DNA of 64,000 nt from Tubulanus polymorphus (GCF_964204645.1 NC_134030.1:6446278-6510277); one strand, 5' to 3'; numbered from the stretch's first letter, positions 16,601-28,294 are shown. A program made the numbers and translations. Notes: generated by a model from the letters alone, not told the origin.

Positions 16601-19600
16601 TTAAATGGATGCTGTGCAAGTTAGGAATTTTGTATGAAACACCATAAGCAAATTCATAGATTGATTGCTAGCTCCGTGACGATGATTTCACACTACATTT
16701 GCTTCTGCAATCGCTTCAGGGTGACTTTAAAACATCCCAAGCTTGACATGAAATATTTGGCGCACAATTCGGACTTTGGATCATATGCGGTTTATTGCAC
16801 TGTAAAGTTCAATTTGAAATCCGATGTATTGCATAATCCAATTGAGACAAAATAATCGATTTACATTGAGTCAGTGAGATCCACATATTCATGATTTGAA
16901 TATTTAGTAAAACAGACCATAAAAACACATTGTATTGCCCCAGCTGGGAAATTAACACATAATATACAATTTATAGTCTGCGAAATATACTACATGGAGT
17001 ATTAGTACATTATATATTTTACTAGCCCTGTTGCATCGTATTATCCTTATCATCAATGAAAGGTCTGATAAGATAACCGCGTTAACAATTATCCAAAACT
17101 AGTATGCGAAAACCTGGTGCTTTCAGCCCATTCGAGCTGACAGTTGGTAACATCGCAGTGCACATTTGTCTTTCATTGTCAATTAAACTGCACCAATGAA
17201 AAGTTATTTCTTGAATTTCTTGAATATTTTCAGTTGCCCGAATCTCCTGTAAAATCCTCCACCAATAACTGTTCAAATATTTATCACTTACCGGATCTTT
17301 TGTTGACAGGTTGTAATCGCTTTGTTGGTGCTGGCGCACTACTTGGCTTATCCTTATGTCTAGGTACTGATCTACTATCATTCGCTTTATCAGCTGATGC
17401 CGTGTTCGTCTTTTGAATGGGAGTTTTGTCTGCTCTTTGAGCGTCGTGGCTCTGAGCTCTGCGAATTGGTGCTGGCTTCGTAGCTCTTACTACATCCATG
17501 GATGATTTTCGGGCCTGAACTTTAGTGGTATCCGCTCTTTTATTTGAGGATGGTTTAAGGGTTTTAGATGGTACCGGAGGCGGTATTACACCTGTAGACG
17601 AATCCTGTCTCCGCCTGATTACCTTAGGAGGGGTATCTTCCTTGGGAGAAGAATCGTGGATTTTACTTGTATCCTTATCATTCTTCGTTGCAGTTTTTGA
17701 TTTTGCAACAACTTTAGCTTTAGTGTCTTTGTTGATTTTATCCTTCGTAGTTTTATTCGTGGTATTGACTTGTTTTGGAGCAACCTGTTTGCCTGCTGGT
17801 CGATTTCTTATGTTACTTGATTTACCACGGTTTTGCGGTGCATCTTTACCATTGGTTTTAGTACCAATGTGCTCAGTTTCTTCTTTTGAGTCTGGAGTAT
17901 CTACCAACTGTTTTAGAAAGTCCAAATTACTCTCTTGTGCATTCTCAATCGTTCCAACGGTAGTTCCATCCCTCCCACAGATTATATCCGATTTTCTACG
18001 CCTTTTCCGTAATGGAATATCGCAAACAATACTGCAACGCTTACTTAGTGTCAGCATTTCTTGTTTTTGATCGACGTACAGCCTTGAATTGCAGTTTTTC
18101 TCTTGTGATATAGGCCTGTTTTCAGCATCCAAACTGTCTTGGTCAAACCTTTCCACAGGGCCTTCCTCGATGGTAGAATTCTCTTTTTCAACAACATTTG
18201 AATTCAAATTATCTTGATTAACATTTTCAGTTGTAGAATTCAAACTATCGTGATCAAACTGCGAGCGTTCCTCTTCATTTTCTGATGGCAATATGGCATT
18301 ACTCTTTTTATCAAAACTGTCCCCATCAAATTCAGTATTCGTTTTCTCAGCAAAGTGGTCTTCAGCATCACTTGATCTAATGTCCTTTTCAATATCGTTA
18401 TTATCATCATCCATTGAAAATTCTTGACGTATATGGTCAAGCGTCATTTCGCAATTAAGATAGAAATCGTAAGTTGCTGGGTTGGCCTCTTCCACAACAG
18501 CGTCCACTTTCAAATCTCTGTTTTCCTCTTTTGTAGCATCTTTGTTATTTGACGGTTTGGGTTTACTTTGTTTGGATATTTTACTGATAGTTTCTGTCTT
18601 TACCTTAGATTTTTCTGTTGCTTTTTTAGTTTTTGCACCGGTGGATTTTGACATATTCGATTCCGATGTCGGCTTTAACGAGGAAGAGCTTTTGGAATTC
18701 GTTTCGGGCTTGCTTTTTTCGACAGACTGGCTTCCCGTTCTTGTACTTGCTAATTTAGTACTAACTGGTGTTGATAGTTTAATTGGATCGGATACTTGTT
18801 TCTTAAGATTCCGGCCCTTTGTTGTAGCATTACCTTTAGGTGCTTCTTCGGCAGTGACTGACTTCTGGTTAGTCTTTCTGGAAATCGGTTCTCCTTTCTT
18901 CGCGAGACTTTCTTTCCTTTCAGGCTTAGCTGGTGGTGTTGTAGTCACCGCACTTGTTACACCAGCTTTACCCTTTGACCTATCAATAGTCGGTTTTGTA
19001 GCACCATTCATTCTTGTCTGTCGTGACGTCTTAGTATCATCTAAAATGCTACCAACACTTGCATTTCTATCCGGTCTTTTCGGTTTAGTATAAACTGGTC
19101 GCTCCTCGGCCGAACGTTGCTTTGATAGGCTCGTTACTTTTTTCGAAATCTCACCTGGTGCAGATTTCTTCACGTGATTTTCCAGTTCTGTGTGCTTTTT
19201 ATCATCTCCCAGATGATCTTTCTTCGGTTTAGACTTTGGTCGGAGATTATCAACGGATTCCAACTTGTCTTTGATGACCTCATCAGGGGCTTTACTCGCG
19301 GAAGACTTTTCATCGTTGGCAGATGTTTCACTTTCATTTATGTTTTCCGAATTCTGTTCCATATGGTTCCCTTCAGACGGACTCATCTTTTTAGCAATAT
19401 GCTCCTCGTATTCATTCAGGTAACTCATAGTGATATCTGTTTGACAGCTAAATTCAACTTTTGAATCACTAGTGTCAGAAGATTTTAAAGTCCCATTAGC
19501 CTGCTTAGAAGGTTGATTCGTTTCTTCGACAATCTTTGCAGCGGGTTTGAGACCATTTTCCTGAATTTGGTTCGTAAGAACAACCTCCCTCAACAGTGAC

Positions 19601-20256
19601 CACTTACGAGCTTTACGAGGGGGAGCAACTGGGGCATTATCTGTCGCTGTTTTTTCATCTGTAGCCTTGACTTCTAGTTCATTTTCTGTATCTTTGTTAT
19701 TCTTCTCATCGTCAACAACGTCTTGACTTTTATTGATATCATCTTCTTTTTTAGTTTCATCTGTCGAAACCTTAAATGCTGCTTTGAATGCAGCCCAGCT
19801 AGATCGACGCCCCATTGACACTGCTGCCGGAGCCTTCTCACCCTCCTCAACTACGTTATCCCCATCAGCATTGATAGCAAGCCCCTTTTTCACTACGTCA
19901 ACATCGGCCGATGGTTTGTCTACTTTACTGTCGTCATCTTTGTCACTTTTCTTTTTCCCATCAGCTGAAATCGCTTTCACTAATTTCGGACTTGCTTTCT
20001 TTTTATTAACTGCGGACGATTTGTTGTCCTTTTTAGACACATTCACAGGTTTTGCAGCCTTTGAATTCGACTTATTCACCGAATCACCTTTTCCTTCCAA
20101 TACCCTTTGAGTTTCAAGCTCATCGATAAACCTTATTACGTCATCCCAATCTATACCTTCAATTTCATCGGTCTGTGTTTCCGCAAAAGGGCGGTAGACT
20201 TTACCTTTAACAGATTTGCTCAAAAGACGGGCAAAAAATCCCAACTTTGCTGCCAT
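13676..20256 (-). CDS. Tau/MAP-like protein, five coding exons, long projection domain
   Basis: Exons on the minus strand: 20256-17292, 15889-15789, 15475-15383, 15217-14756 and 13762-13676. The phases join cleanly to give 1235 residues. Exon 1 (988 residues) is low-complexity, rich in Lys, Ser, Thr, Asp and Glu, with proline-rich stretches such as IPPPVPSK near its end. That is the pattern of a MAP projection domain followed by a proline-rich region. Exons 2-4 encode about two and a half diverged tubulin-binding repeats (cores SDARVNSLQNVGYKP and NAVSKVAAL). The GGN linker is replaced by charged residues. Exon 3 is 93 nt, phase 0 at both ends, and encodes one repeat. Exon 5 adds an acidic 28-residue tail. 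The donor of exon 2 (GTTACC) is weak, so that junction is less certain. The family is clear from the exon 3 repeat and the neighbour. Microtubule binding is inferred, and the diverged repeats may bind weakly. Confidence 0.75.
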
Positions 20257-21648
20257 GTTCTTATATCATTTGATTTCCGCAGAATTAGTAAAATTTTCAC
20301 ACTGGTGCTACAAATCCTTTGTCTTCTTATTTTCGTCCGATTGCAAACGATCGTCAGTTGTAAGGGAAAGCTGGAGTTGAGCCATTGCGACTATTACCTT
20401 CCAGAACTTGAAATATATACTGTGATAGATATCGGATCGTTGAATTTCAGTAGTCCGTCTGAGCGATGGCATCGCAAAACACCAGCCAAACACGTTCGTG
20501 TTATTTCCGACAGTTATTACTAAAGTATCAAGCGATGGGTATCCAGGCGTTCTACAACTCTTGTTGCATCCAGCTGCTACGTGATGTACTGAACTTTGCA
20601 ACCTGATACGATTATCCCAGAACAATAACGCTTTCACATCAAATTAAATTTTACTAGTGCAATGGATGTGTATGTACGTGATGCATGCATATACGGACGA
20701 AGCGTAGTGCTTACTGCTCTATATTTTTGCTTGATCAGACAGCAGATGTTCTGACTACCACTTCAGTAATACAGAAAAATATTCGTCATACAATTTACAA
20801 TGTAAATTGCAGTGCTGATGTCGACTGAATCAATATAATGCCAGATGAATTTTATATGTTTTGCGATTGTTTGGTGCCTCGGATTTTTATAATCTTCGCA
20901 CATAGCAAAATAAAATTATTCTTTATGTATGCCGTTCTTGAAGCCATCGATAAGAGTCGTTTATTGTTACACCTCGTTAATTAGACTACATGAAAATGCT
21001 CAACAAAACCGCTACAGGAACCAGATGAATGCATAGATGTAGGCTTCTTTATTGCATCCAGGCCAAGATTTTCCAGAAGTAAACATCTAACCACAATGAA
21101 GCAGGTTACGAAAATACTGTACATTTTGTCTTGCGATTGAATATAGCTTGACGAATTATGAATATTTTCCCTTTGCTTTGTATGCATGAACAAAATACAA
21201 CTCAGAAGAATATTTTTAGCCCATTCATTGCAGGTTATCACACAATCGTCGCACAGCGAACTATGATTATCTTCAGTCGGACAAGTAAAATCTCATTACT
21301 ATCGCGACCCATTATATACTGTATGTAGACGAGATATCAGTCTATTTGCTACGATACATATATACATACATGTCGACATATTTTGCTGAGCTCAGGCCAG
21401 AGGTAGGCTAAATCTATAAAATTCTTTTTAAGAGGTTAATATAACCAACGATCAAATTCGTCGTTGATAATTCAGTATTCTAACGCCAAAAAAAATCTAA
21501 ATACATGAATCAACTCAGTTAATTCAGAAGTTATCGCTCTTTAGATTTGTATAGCTAGAGATTGTATTTAATCATGATCATTATCTCTGCTTATTAATTT
21601 TTCTCCCACAAAATTCTTAATATGCAACGTTTGTAATATTTTTTAGAA
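20257..21648. other. Divergent intergenic region
   Basis: The region lies between the minus-strand MAP-like start and the plus-strand glycosyltransferase start, so both promoters should be here. Short frames on both strands show no recognisable domain. The sequence TTTTTTAG immediately before the glycosyltransferase ATG looks like a 3' splice site, so an untranslated first exon may lie in this interval. Confidence 0.5.
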
Positions 21649-23157
21649 ATGATATTTGCAATTTCAATCACTCTCTTGGTCGCCAGTTTAGAAGTTGTAT
21701 CAGCGGGTAGAGTGTTACTTCTACCTTCAATATGGCCAAGTCACTTAATGGAAATGAAGCCTATTGCTGCTGCATTAACTCGACGAGGTCACCAGCCATT
21801 TATGATAATGCCAAGTACAGCCGTCCTGATTCCAGACTCGCTTAAGAAATCTGGCGTGAAATTTGTAAAGTATCATTCGACGAACGTAGACCCTTTCAAC
21901 GACGAATACATGAAAAATAAGTCAACACAGGCTTATCTTGACTTTAAAATGGGAGAAAATGAGTTGTTACTTGATGTTGGTGGTAGGCAGTGTAACGACG
22001 TGGTTGGCAATATCGATTTATTATCAGATTTGTCGAAGTTAAAATTCGATCTGGTGCTCATCGATCCGTTCTTTCCATCGTTATGTTTGTATAAAGTAGC
22101 CGAGCAAATAGGTAAGCCGGTAGCTGCATTGACGTCACTTCCGTCTTGGCCGTGGTCTCCGGCATTCGCTAGATTGCCGTCTATATCACAGTCGTTTATA
22201 TTCGGTGGAACAAACGACTGGGGTATTGTGAATCGTTTTATCAATGTTGCTGTCTACGTCGGCATTAGCTTCCAACCTTATCTTCACATTCGGAATCTAG
22301 AACTCCCACATCTGGCGACGAAACTTACAGACGTTTGGTTTATAGAAGCCGAGGAATTGTTAGATGCTGCCCGAGTTAGCGCCCCGAATGTTCGCTGGGT
22401 CGGTGGACTTACCGCACAGCCACCAGCGCCGTTACCAGAAAAATTGAATAAATTCGTTGAATCTGCTAGTGCTGGATTCTTACTGGTTGCATTTGGCTCG
22501 AAATTGTCGAATCTTGGAAAATCGATCAACGAAAAAATGGTGAAGGTTTTCGGTAAACTCAACCGAAAAGTGATCTGGAAAGTAAGATCTGGTTACGAAG
22601 GTATCGACAATTTGCCGGACAACGTGATGCCGTTATCGTGGGTTCCTCAGAACGACCTTTTAGGTCACGTAAATTGCCGGGCCGTGCTCCTACATTGCGG
22701 TAATAACGGCATGTACGAAGCCTTGTATCATGGTGTACCGATGATTGGTAATCCGGCTATCGGTGACCAACCATTCAATTGTAAGAGACTGAAAAACAAA
22801 GGATTCGGATTGACGATCGACGTAAGGACTGATGACGTCGACAAAATTTATAATACGATAAAAGAAGTTATCGATAATCCAATCTATCATAGAAATATAG
22901 AAAAAGCATCAGCAATTCGTAAATCGCGAATGGTTTCTCCTGTCGATGAAATAGTTCATACTATGGAACTAATGATGACGTACGGTACAAAACATTTGAA
23001 ATTTCCACCCAGTGACCTAAACATCTTTCAGGTCATTCTTCTCGATGTTTTGTTTGTAGTTGCTTTTATCGTCATCTGCTTGATCTTCATCGTAAAATTT
23101 TTTTGTAAAAGATTGTGTTGCAAGAACAGTAAAATGATGAAGTTGAAGAAGAAATGA
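21649..23157 (+). CDS. UDP-glycosyltransferase (UGT family)
   Basis: The protein has 502 residues, the usual UGT length, in one coding exon. Residues 1-19 form a signal peptide ending SAG. His32, in the PSHLMEMKP segment, sits where the catalytic base lies in the family. The C-terminal half carries the UGT signature, with WVPQNDLLGH followed by LLHCGNNGMYEALYHGVPM and then GDQPFN. A C-terminal transmembrane helix (about 461-487) is followed by a basic cytoplasmic tail rich in Lys and Cys. This is the type I endoplasmic reticulum topology, with transfer of sugar from a UDP-sugar to small lipophilic acceptors in the lumen. The usual HGG of the donor-binding signature reads HCG here, a modest departure. 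Poly(A) signal AATAAA at 23292-23297. The acceptor-like TTTTTAG directly before the ATG suggests a 5' UTR intron. The substrate cannot be told from sequence. Confidence 0.93.
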   Translation: MIFAISITLLVASLEVVSAGRVLLLPSIWPSHLMEMKPIAAALTRRGHQPFMIMPSTAVLIPDSLKKSGVKFVKYHSTNVDPFNDEYMKNKSTQAYLDFKMGENELLLDVGGRQCNDVVGNIDLLSDLSKLKFDLVLIDPFFPSLCLYKVAEQIGKPVAALTSLPSWPWSPAFARLPSISQSFIFGGTNDWGIVNRFINVAVYVGISFQPYLHIRNLELPHLATKLTDVWFIEAEELLDAARVSAPNVRWVGGLTAQPPAPLPEKLNKFVESASAGFLLVAFGSKLSNLGKSINEKMVKVFGKLNRKVIWKVRSGYEGIDNLPDNVMPLSWVPQNDLLGHVNCRAVLLHCGNNGMYEALYHGVPMIGNPAIGDQPFNCKRLKNKGFGLTIDVRTDDVDKIYNTIKEVIDNPIYHRNIEKASAIRKSRMVSPVDEIVHTMELMMTYGTKHLKFPPSDLNIFQVILLDVLFVVAFIVICLIFIVKFFCKRLCCKNSKMMKLKKK

Positions 23158-23291
23158 ATGAAAATTTTATTAATGTTTTAAGAAAATAGAATATTTTTTC
23201 TCTTTCTCTTTTTATAAATATCAAAACACCAATTCAATTAAATGATGCATGCGCAGTGACGTGGACTAAAATCGGAGAAAATTAGGAATAC

Positions 23292-23297
23292 AATAAA
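23292..23297 (+). terminator. Poly(A) signal AATAAA of the UGT gene
   Basis: The hexamer is about 135 nt beyond the UGT stop codon, and nothing else on the plus strand between them looks coding. Confidence 0.6.
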
Positions 23298-23413
23298 GTT
23301 TCAGAAGTCGGATTAAATCCACGGATGCGATTGGTTCGTGAATCTGATCAAATCCTATTCAGTTATGTTTATTAAACTTCTAACCGCTTTTTAGAAATAT
23401 CAGATAACAAACC

Positions 23414-24352
23414 ATGAATGATTCGGCACAGTATCGACTTCCTTTTTACACAACCATAGTCTTAGACACGCCTAAAGCTATATCCGAGACTATGAGATAT
23501 TTCCAATTGATTGCGTTGCCTATAATAGCGGTAGCCGGAATTTTCGGAAATATTTGCAGTTTCCTAGTGATGGTTAGTCGTAGATTCCGTGTGTTTTCTT
23601 ATTCTCAATACCTCGCTGCACTCGCCGTGTTTGACATGCTTACCTTGTTAGCTTACACGATGCCTTTTATCAACTACGTTACCTATCCCAACATGGTTAT
23701 CACGTATTCTTCTGATTTGGCATGCGCCATTCATGAGTACATCGCGATGGTTAACGATGCTGTCAGCTCTTGGATGGTGATCATCATCACCGCTGAACGT
23801 TTTGCTATAGTCGTTTGGCCGTTCGCTGCCCGGACTATTGCGACGCCATCTTTTTCGCGAAAGGTCATCGTATTTTTCACCGTTGTTTTCTATTGTTATT
23901 ACGCGTATTTATTCAAAGTTATGAAATACAACGTTCAAATGGATACGTGCGTTATGACACGATACGGAGGAGATCTACATTTTCAGTCCGCTACGATCTT
24001 GGTTGTATATCTACCTACCGTATCTATTTTAGCGTTCAACTTTTTTCTAGCTTTGATTTTACGCCGAAGCAACAAATTCGGTGACAGCGGAAGCAAAGCA
24101 GCCTCAACTCGCAAAGCGACGGTTATGGTAATGACAGTTTCAATATTGTTCGTAATTTTCACGTATCCCACGGCATCTTTTCTGATGATTTCGACGTACG
24201 TCCCGATTGATCAAGATATCATAATCATCTTGTCGGCGGTGACCGGTGCCGCGTATGCGATGAACAGTGCCATTAACTTCTACGTGTACTTACTAGCCGG
24301 GGACGAGGTGCGTAATTTCGTCAAAGAACGAATCATGAAATGGTGCAAATGA
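23414..24352 (+). CDS. Rhodopsin-class 7TM receptor, array copy 1
   Basis: The protein has 312 residues and no introns in the coding region. Seven hydrophobic segments are visible. TM1 carries GN (N1.50), TM2 carries LAVFD (D2.50), and TM3 ends in AERF in place of DRY. TM6 has FTYP in place of CWxP, and TM7 has NFYVY in place of NPxxY. A Cys before TM3 (LACA) and one in the second extracellular loop (DTCVMT) can form the usual disulfide. The short tail ends in basic residues. The general look is that of the invertebrate FMRFamide-receptor-like group. Large intronless arrays of this kind in molluscs have been proposed to be chemosensory. The ligand is unknown. The sequence CTTTTTAG some 20 nt before the ATG resembles a 3' splice site. 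AATAAA at 24813-24818. Confidence 0.92.
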   Translation: MNDSAQYRLPFYTTIVLDTPKAISETMRYFQLIALPIIAVAGIFGNICSFLVMVSRRFRVFSYSQYLAALAVFDMLTLLAYTMPFINYVTYPNMVITYSSDLACAIHEYIAMVNDAVSSWMVIIITAERFAIVVWPFAARTIATPSFSRKVIVFFTVVFYCYYAYLFKVMKYNVQMDTCVMTRYGGDLHFQSATILVVYLPTVSILAFNFFLALILRRSNKFGDSGSKAASTRKATVMVMTVSILFVIFTYPTASFLMISTYVPIDQDIIIILSAVTGAAYAMNSAINFYVYLLAGDEVRNFVKERIMKWCK

Positions 24353-25735
24353 TAAACTGGTCTCGGCTTAAATCTAAAAGTTTCAAATCATACGCGTCGT
24401 TCTGTGTTAAGTATAGTTTATTTCAATTAGATAGTCGAATGATTCATGAAGCAACAGGTTGAACATACTACATTAAGAGATGGACAATCACAAGAATATT
24501 GTGAGATAATTTCGTAGAAACGTTTCATTTTTCTGCGAGACAAAATGATTATTCGTAAAATATCGTTTCATACTACTGACACGCCCCGATCAGACATTCC
24601 TTGACCCTGAGTGGTTTCATCGGTTAATATTGGTGACAAGTAACACAGGTGATTTAGTTAGTCGATTCTTCTGTATCTATCGTCTGCACATAATTGCGAT
24701 CATTGATCGACGTATTTTTCGAATGGCTTTATTATCATCAATTCAAGCATAATACGGTTTTACCATCTGTATAATTCGGTTTCATTGTTTGGTTTTGATG
24801 ATTTTTAGTTTCAATAAATTCCATCGATCTGTCGTCGTATTCGTGTATGATGGAAAGATACGCTACGTATAATCGCTGATATTTCGTTTTTCATAGGACT
24901 AAAATATTCACAAGCTCATTGCTTATACCCCGGTGTCGTGTAAATTCATTCGCCAAAAGTGTTAAGAAGCCTTTCGAATTTTTACCGACAAGATTTATTT
25001 TGTAGTTTTCTTAATATCAAAATCTCAATATTGTTGATTTACGGTAACTGATAACCAAAATAAGAAGAATCTTTCACACGAACATCTCTTACCAACAAAA
25101 GATGTTTCGCACATTAAGCTTGTCAGTCTTGCGCAATTTATATCGGTCTTGAATCAATAAATGTAGAAAATCATACGCCTTTGTAACTATCAACTGAAAC
25201 GTAATACTATTCTTTGAATCGTGGCTTCATTTTGTCTATGTTCTGCTTGAATGAATTCAAATTAAACCCGTCGATATTTCATTATATGTATAAGATTCAC
25301 CCTATGTTTTTCTTTACATAATCATGGGTATCAAATTCTTATCAATTTGTGACAGTTCGAAGAAAGTTATCTTATTCTCCTGATTTCTAATTTCTAATAT
25401 CAAGGATCTTCAAAATAAATCGGAAAATCATTTCTAAGATCAGGACTGGGTGTATTAAACTGGTACGATATTTTTTGAATACTCACTCCAGTTTCCGTAA
25501 CCAAATGAATACATTTTCATCAAGTATAATAAAGATCAATCACGATAAATATTGATTTACAATTTATTTCTCCCCGTCTAATGGAATATATGGGAGTGTG
25601 ACGAGTGATGCGTGAGCAGGATTTGAATCAAATTTGGAGAAAATTGAAAATACACGAAAGTTTCAGCAGTTTGAGTACATCGATGGGTGCAATAACATTG
25701 GGAACTGTCTTAGAAACATCATTGGTTAGAAAACC
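24353..25735. other. Intergenic between receptor copies 1 and 2
   Basis: AT-rich sequence with the 3' UTR of copy 1 and, presumably, the promoter and an untranslated exon of copy 2. No other gene or repeat is visible. Confidence 0.5.
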
Positions 25736-26674
25736 ATGAACGAATCGGCAGTATATCGATTTCCTTTCTATGCAACCATTTTCTTGGACACACCCAAAAC
25801 TATCTCCACAACAATGAGATATTTCCAAATGGTTGCATTGCCTATCATCGCAGTGGCTGGGATATTTGGAAATATTTGTAGTTTTTTAGTGATGGTTAGT
25901 CGTAGATTCCGTGTGTTTTCTTATTCTCAATACCTCGCTGCACTCGCCGTGTTCGACATGCTTACCTTGTTCTTTCACGCGATCCCTTTCGTTAACTACG
26001 TTACCTATCCTGACATGGCTGTGACGTATTCTTCTGATATAGCATGCGCCCTCCACGAATATATCGCGATGGTTAACGATGCAGCCAGTTCCTGGATGGT
26101 GATCATCATCACAGCCGAACGATTTGCTATTGTCGTTTGGCCGTTCGCTGCCCGGACCATCGCGACACCATCTTTTTCGCGGAAAGTTATCGTTATTTTC
26201 ACCGTATTTTTTGCCTGTTATTTCTGTTATCTGTTCAAAGTAATCGCATACAACGTTGAAATGGACGCGTGCGTTATGACGCAATTCGGTGGAGATATGC
26301 ATTTCCAGTCGGCTACGGTGACGGTCGTATATTTGCCTACTGTATTGGTGATAGCGTTAAACATACTTCTTGCTTTGATTCTGCGTCGAAGCAACAAATT
26401 CGGCGATGGTGGCAGCAAAGCGGCCTCCACTCGCAAAGCTACCGTTATGGTAATGACGGTCTCCATATTGTTTTTGATATTCACCTACCCAACGGCATCG
26501 GTTTTGTTAGTTTCAACGTACGTACCGATAAAGCGAAGTATACTTAATATCTTATCGGCGGTAACCGGTGCCGCGTATGCGATGAACAGTGCCATTAACT
26601 TCTACGTGTACTTACTAGCCGGGGACGAGGTGCGTAATTTCGTCAAAGAAAAACTAATGCAATGGTTCAAATAG
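25736..26674 (+). CDS. Rhodopsin-class 7TM receptor, array copy 2
   Basis: The protein has 312 residues in one coding exon and aligns end to end with copy 1 without gaps. It shares the LAVFD, AERF, FTYP and NFYVY motifs and the paired extracellular cysteines. It is the most diverged intact copy in the N-terminus (starts MNESAVYRFP), TM4 (ACYFCYLF) and TM5. Its last part is identical to copy 1 at DNA level for 87 nt (26564-26650), which suggests sequence exchange. The ATG is preceded by a possible acceptor (CTTAG, about 25 nt upstream). A role as a peptide or chemosensory receptor is inferred from the family only. Confidence 0.92.
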   Translation: MNESAVYRFPFYATIFLDTPKTISTTMRYFQMVALPIIAVAGIFGNICSFLVMVSRRFRVFSYSQYLAALAVFDMLTLFFHAIPFVNYVTYPDMAVTYSSDIACALHEYIAMVNDAASSWMVIIITAERFAIVVWPFAARTIATPSFSRKVIVIFTVFFACYFCYLFKVIAYNVEMDACVMTQFGGDMHFQSATVTVVYLPTVLVIALNILLALILRRSNKFGDGGSKAASTRKATVMVMTVSILFLIFTYPTASVLLVSTYVPIKRSILNILSAVTGAAYAMNSAINFYVYLLAGDEVRNFVKEKLMQWFK

Positions 26675-27709
26675 CATTTCTAAAAAAACGTTCCCGTGAC
26701 AGTCGCTTTGACTTATAATGCTATCACACCGATCAAATATTTTCACCGCGGACAACTAAACCATTCTCAAAATAATATTCAGTTATATATACGACAGTAT
26801 TTCGTATCTACACTGCAATGGTACAATGAAGAACGTTACCGGAGATTTTTGGGAAGTTACCAACACTAGTCCAACATGGCTGCTGTTTTTCAATTATATA
26901 AGTTCTATGTAAAAGGTAAGAAGCTTCCATCTTGCGTTCTATATTTGTTCTGTATGTTGTTATTGGTAAAATCGGCAATGTATCTCGGATATGTTAGATA
27001 CTCGCGTGGTTTCTGTGTATTAATGTAAGTTTTTGATATTTCCAGGATTTTTGCATGTATCAGTGTTGCTTTGTGAGCTGGACACCGATACAAGACTAAT
27101 ACAACAAAACCGCTGGAGATCTTTTCAAATAGAAAGTGGCCGTATTGTGTAATGGACTGATTTCAGGGATGATGGGTACGATTCGCCGTATTCACAAAAT
27201 CTAAGTTCCTTACTACATATACTTTAACTACAGAGATAGTAACCAACTGAGTTAGTAAGCTTTTATGAATATGGCTTCAGATGCATAATCCCCAAAAGCA
27301 CATCATTTTTCGTGACTATATCCGCCCGTTAAATTTCCAAATATATCTCTCATGTTTTACACACAGCTCTAGTTAACATAAACAGTACAGATCTGACGTT
27401 TTGTACTATATAACAAAAAAATAATTCTTTCATCTATATATGTTATGTAAAATGCAACGTGTGCATTTTTATCCTTTTAGATCGTAGCATTATATCAAAT
27501 TGTGTAACAAAACCAAGTTTAAGAAAAAAATGCACATGTACCGATAATACGGTTAAGGTTCAGTTGTGAAAATGTGCATATCGATTAAAACAATTGCTGC
27601 ACGAATTGTATCGAAAATCAGAAATACGGTCAGTAAAAAAATACGGTCATTTATCTATTAGGAATAACATTAGATTCCTAACCGTCTCAGAAATATTGGT
27701 TAACAAACC
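26675..27709. other. Intergenic between receptor copies 2 and 3
   Basis: AT-rich sequence with no gene. Just before copy 3 the sequence CCTAACCGTCTCAG followed by AAATATTGGTTAACAAACC matches the same position upstream of the other copies, which suggests a shared 3' splice site in the 5' UTR. Confidence 0.5.
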
Positions 27710-28294
27710 ATGAACGACTCGGCCCAGTATCGACTTCCATTTTATACAACTATTTTCTTGGACACGTCCAGAACTATCTCTGAGATGATGAGATATTTCC
27801 AATTGGCCGCATTACCTATCATAGCAGTGGCCGGAGTTTTCGGAAATATCTGTAGTTTTCTAGTGATGGTTAGTCGTAAATTTCGTGTGTTTTCCTATTC
27901 TCAATACCTCGCTGCACTCGCCGTGTTTGACATGCTTACCTTGGTATCTTATACAATGCCATTTATCAACTACGTTACCTATCCTAAAATGGCTATCACC
28001 TATTCGTCTGATATAGCCTGCGCCCTCCACAAATATTATGGACTGGTTAACGATGCTATCAGCTCTTGGTTAGTGATCATCATCACCGCCGAACGATTTG
28101 CTATTGTCGTTTGGCCATTCGCGGCACGGACTATCGCGACGCCATCATTTTCACGAAAAGTCATCGTCTTTTTCACCGCATTTTTCTACTGTTATTACGC
28201 GTATTTGTTTGTAGTAATGAAATATAACGTTCAAATGGATTCGTGCGTCATGGCACAATTAGATGGAGATATACATATTCTACGGAAGCGATAA
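27710..28294 (+). pseudogene. Truncated 7TM receptor, array copy 3
   Basis: The frame matches the other receptors from the ATG through TM4 and the second extracellular loop (CVMAQLDGD), about 190 residues. It then stops in the end of an inverted-repeat element, whose terminal sequence supplies the TAA. TM5, TM6, TM7 and the tail are absent, and no matching sequence follows the element before copy 4. The retained part has no frameshift or internal stop and still keeps LAVFD and AERF, so the break is recent or the fragment is retained. A four-helix fragment cannot signal as a normal receptor. Confidence 0.9.

Noticed and set aside
17525-19093. Plus-strand frames of up to 203 residues opposite the MAP-like exon
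   Set aside because: They are antisense shadows of the Lys/Ser/Asp-rich minus-strand exon, with hydrophobic, domain-free products.
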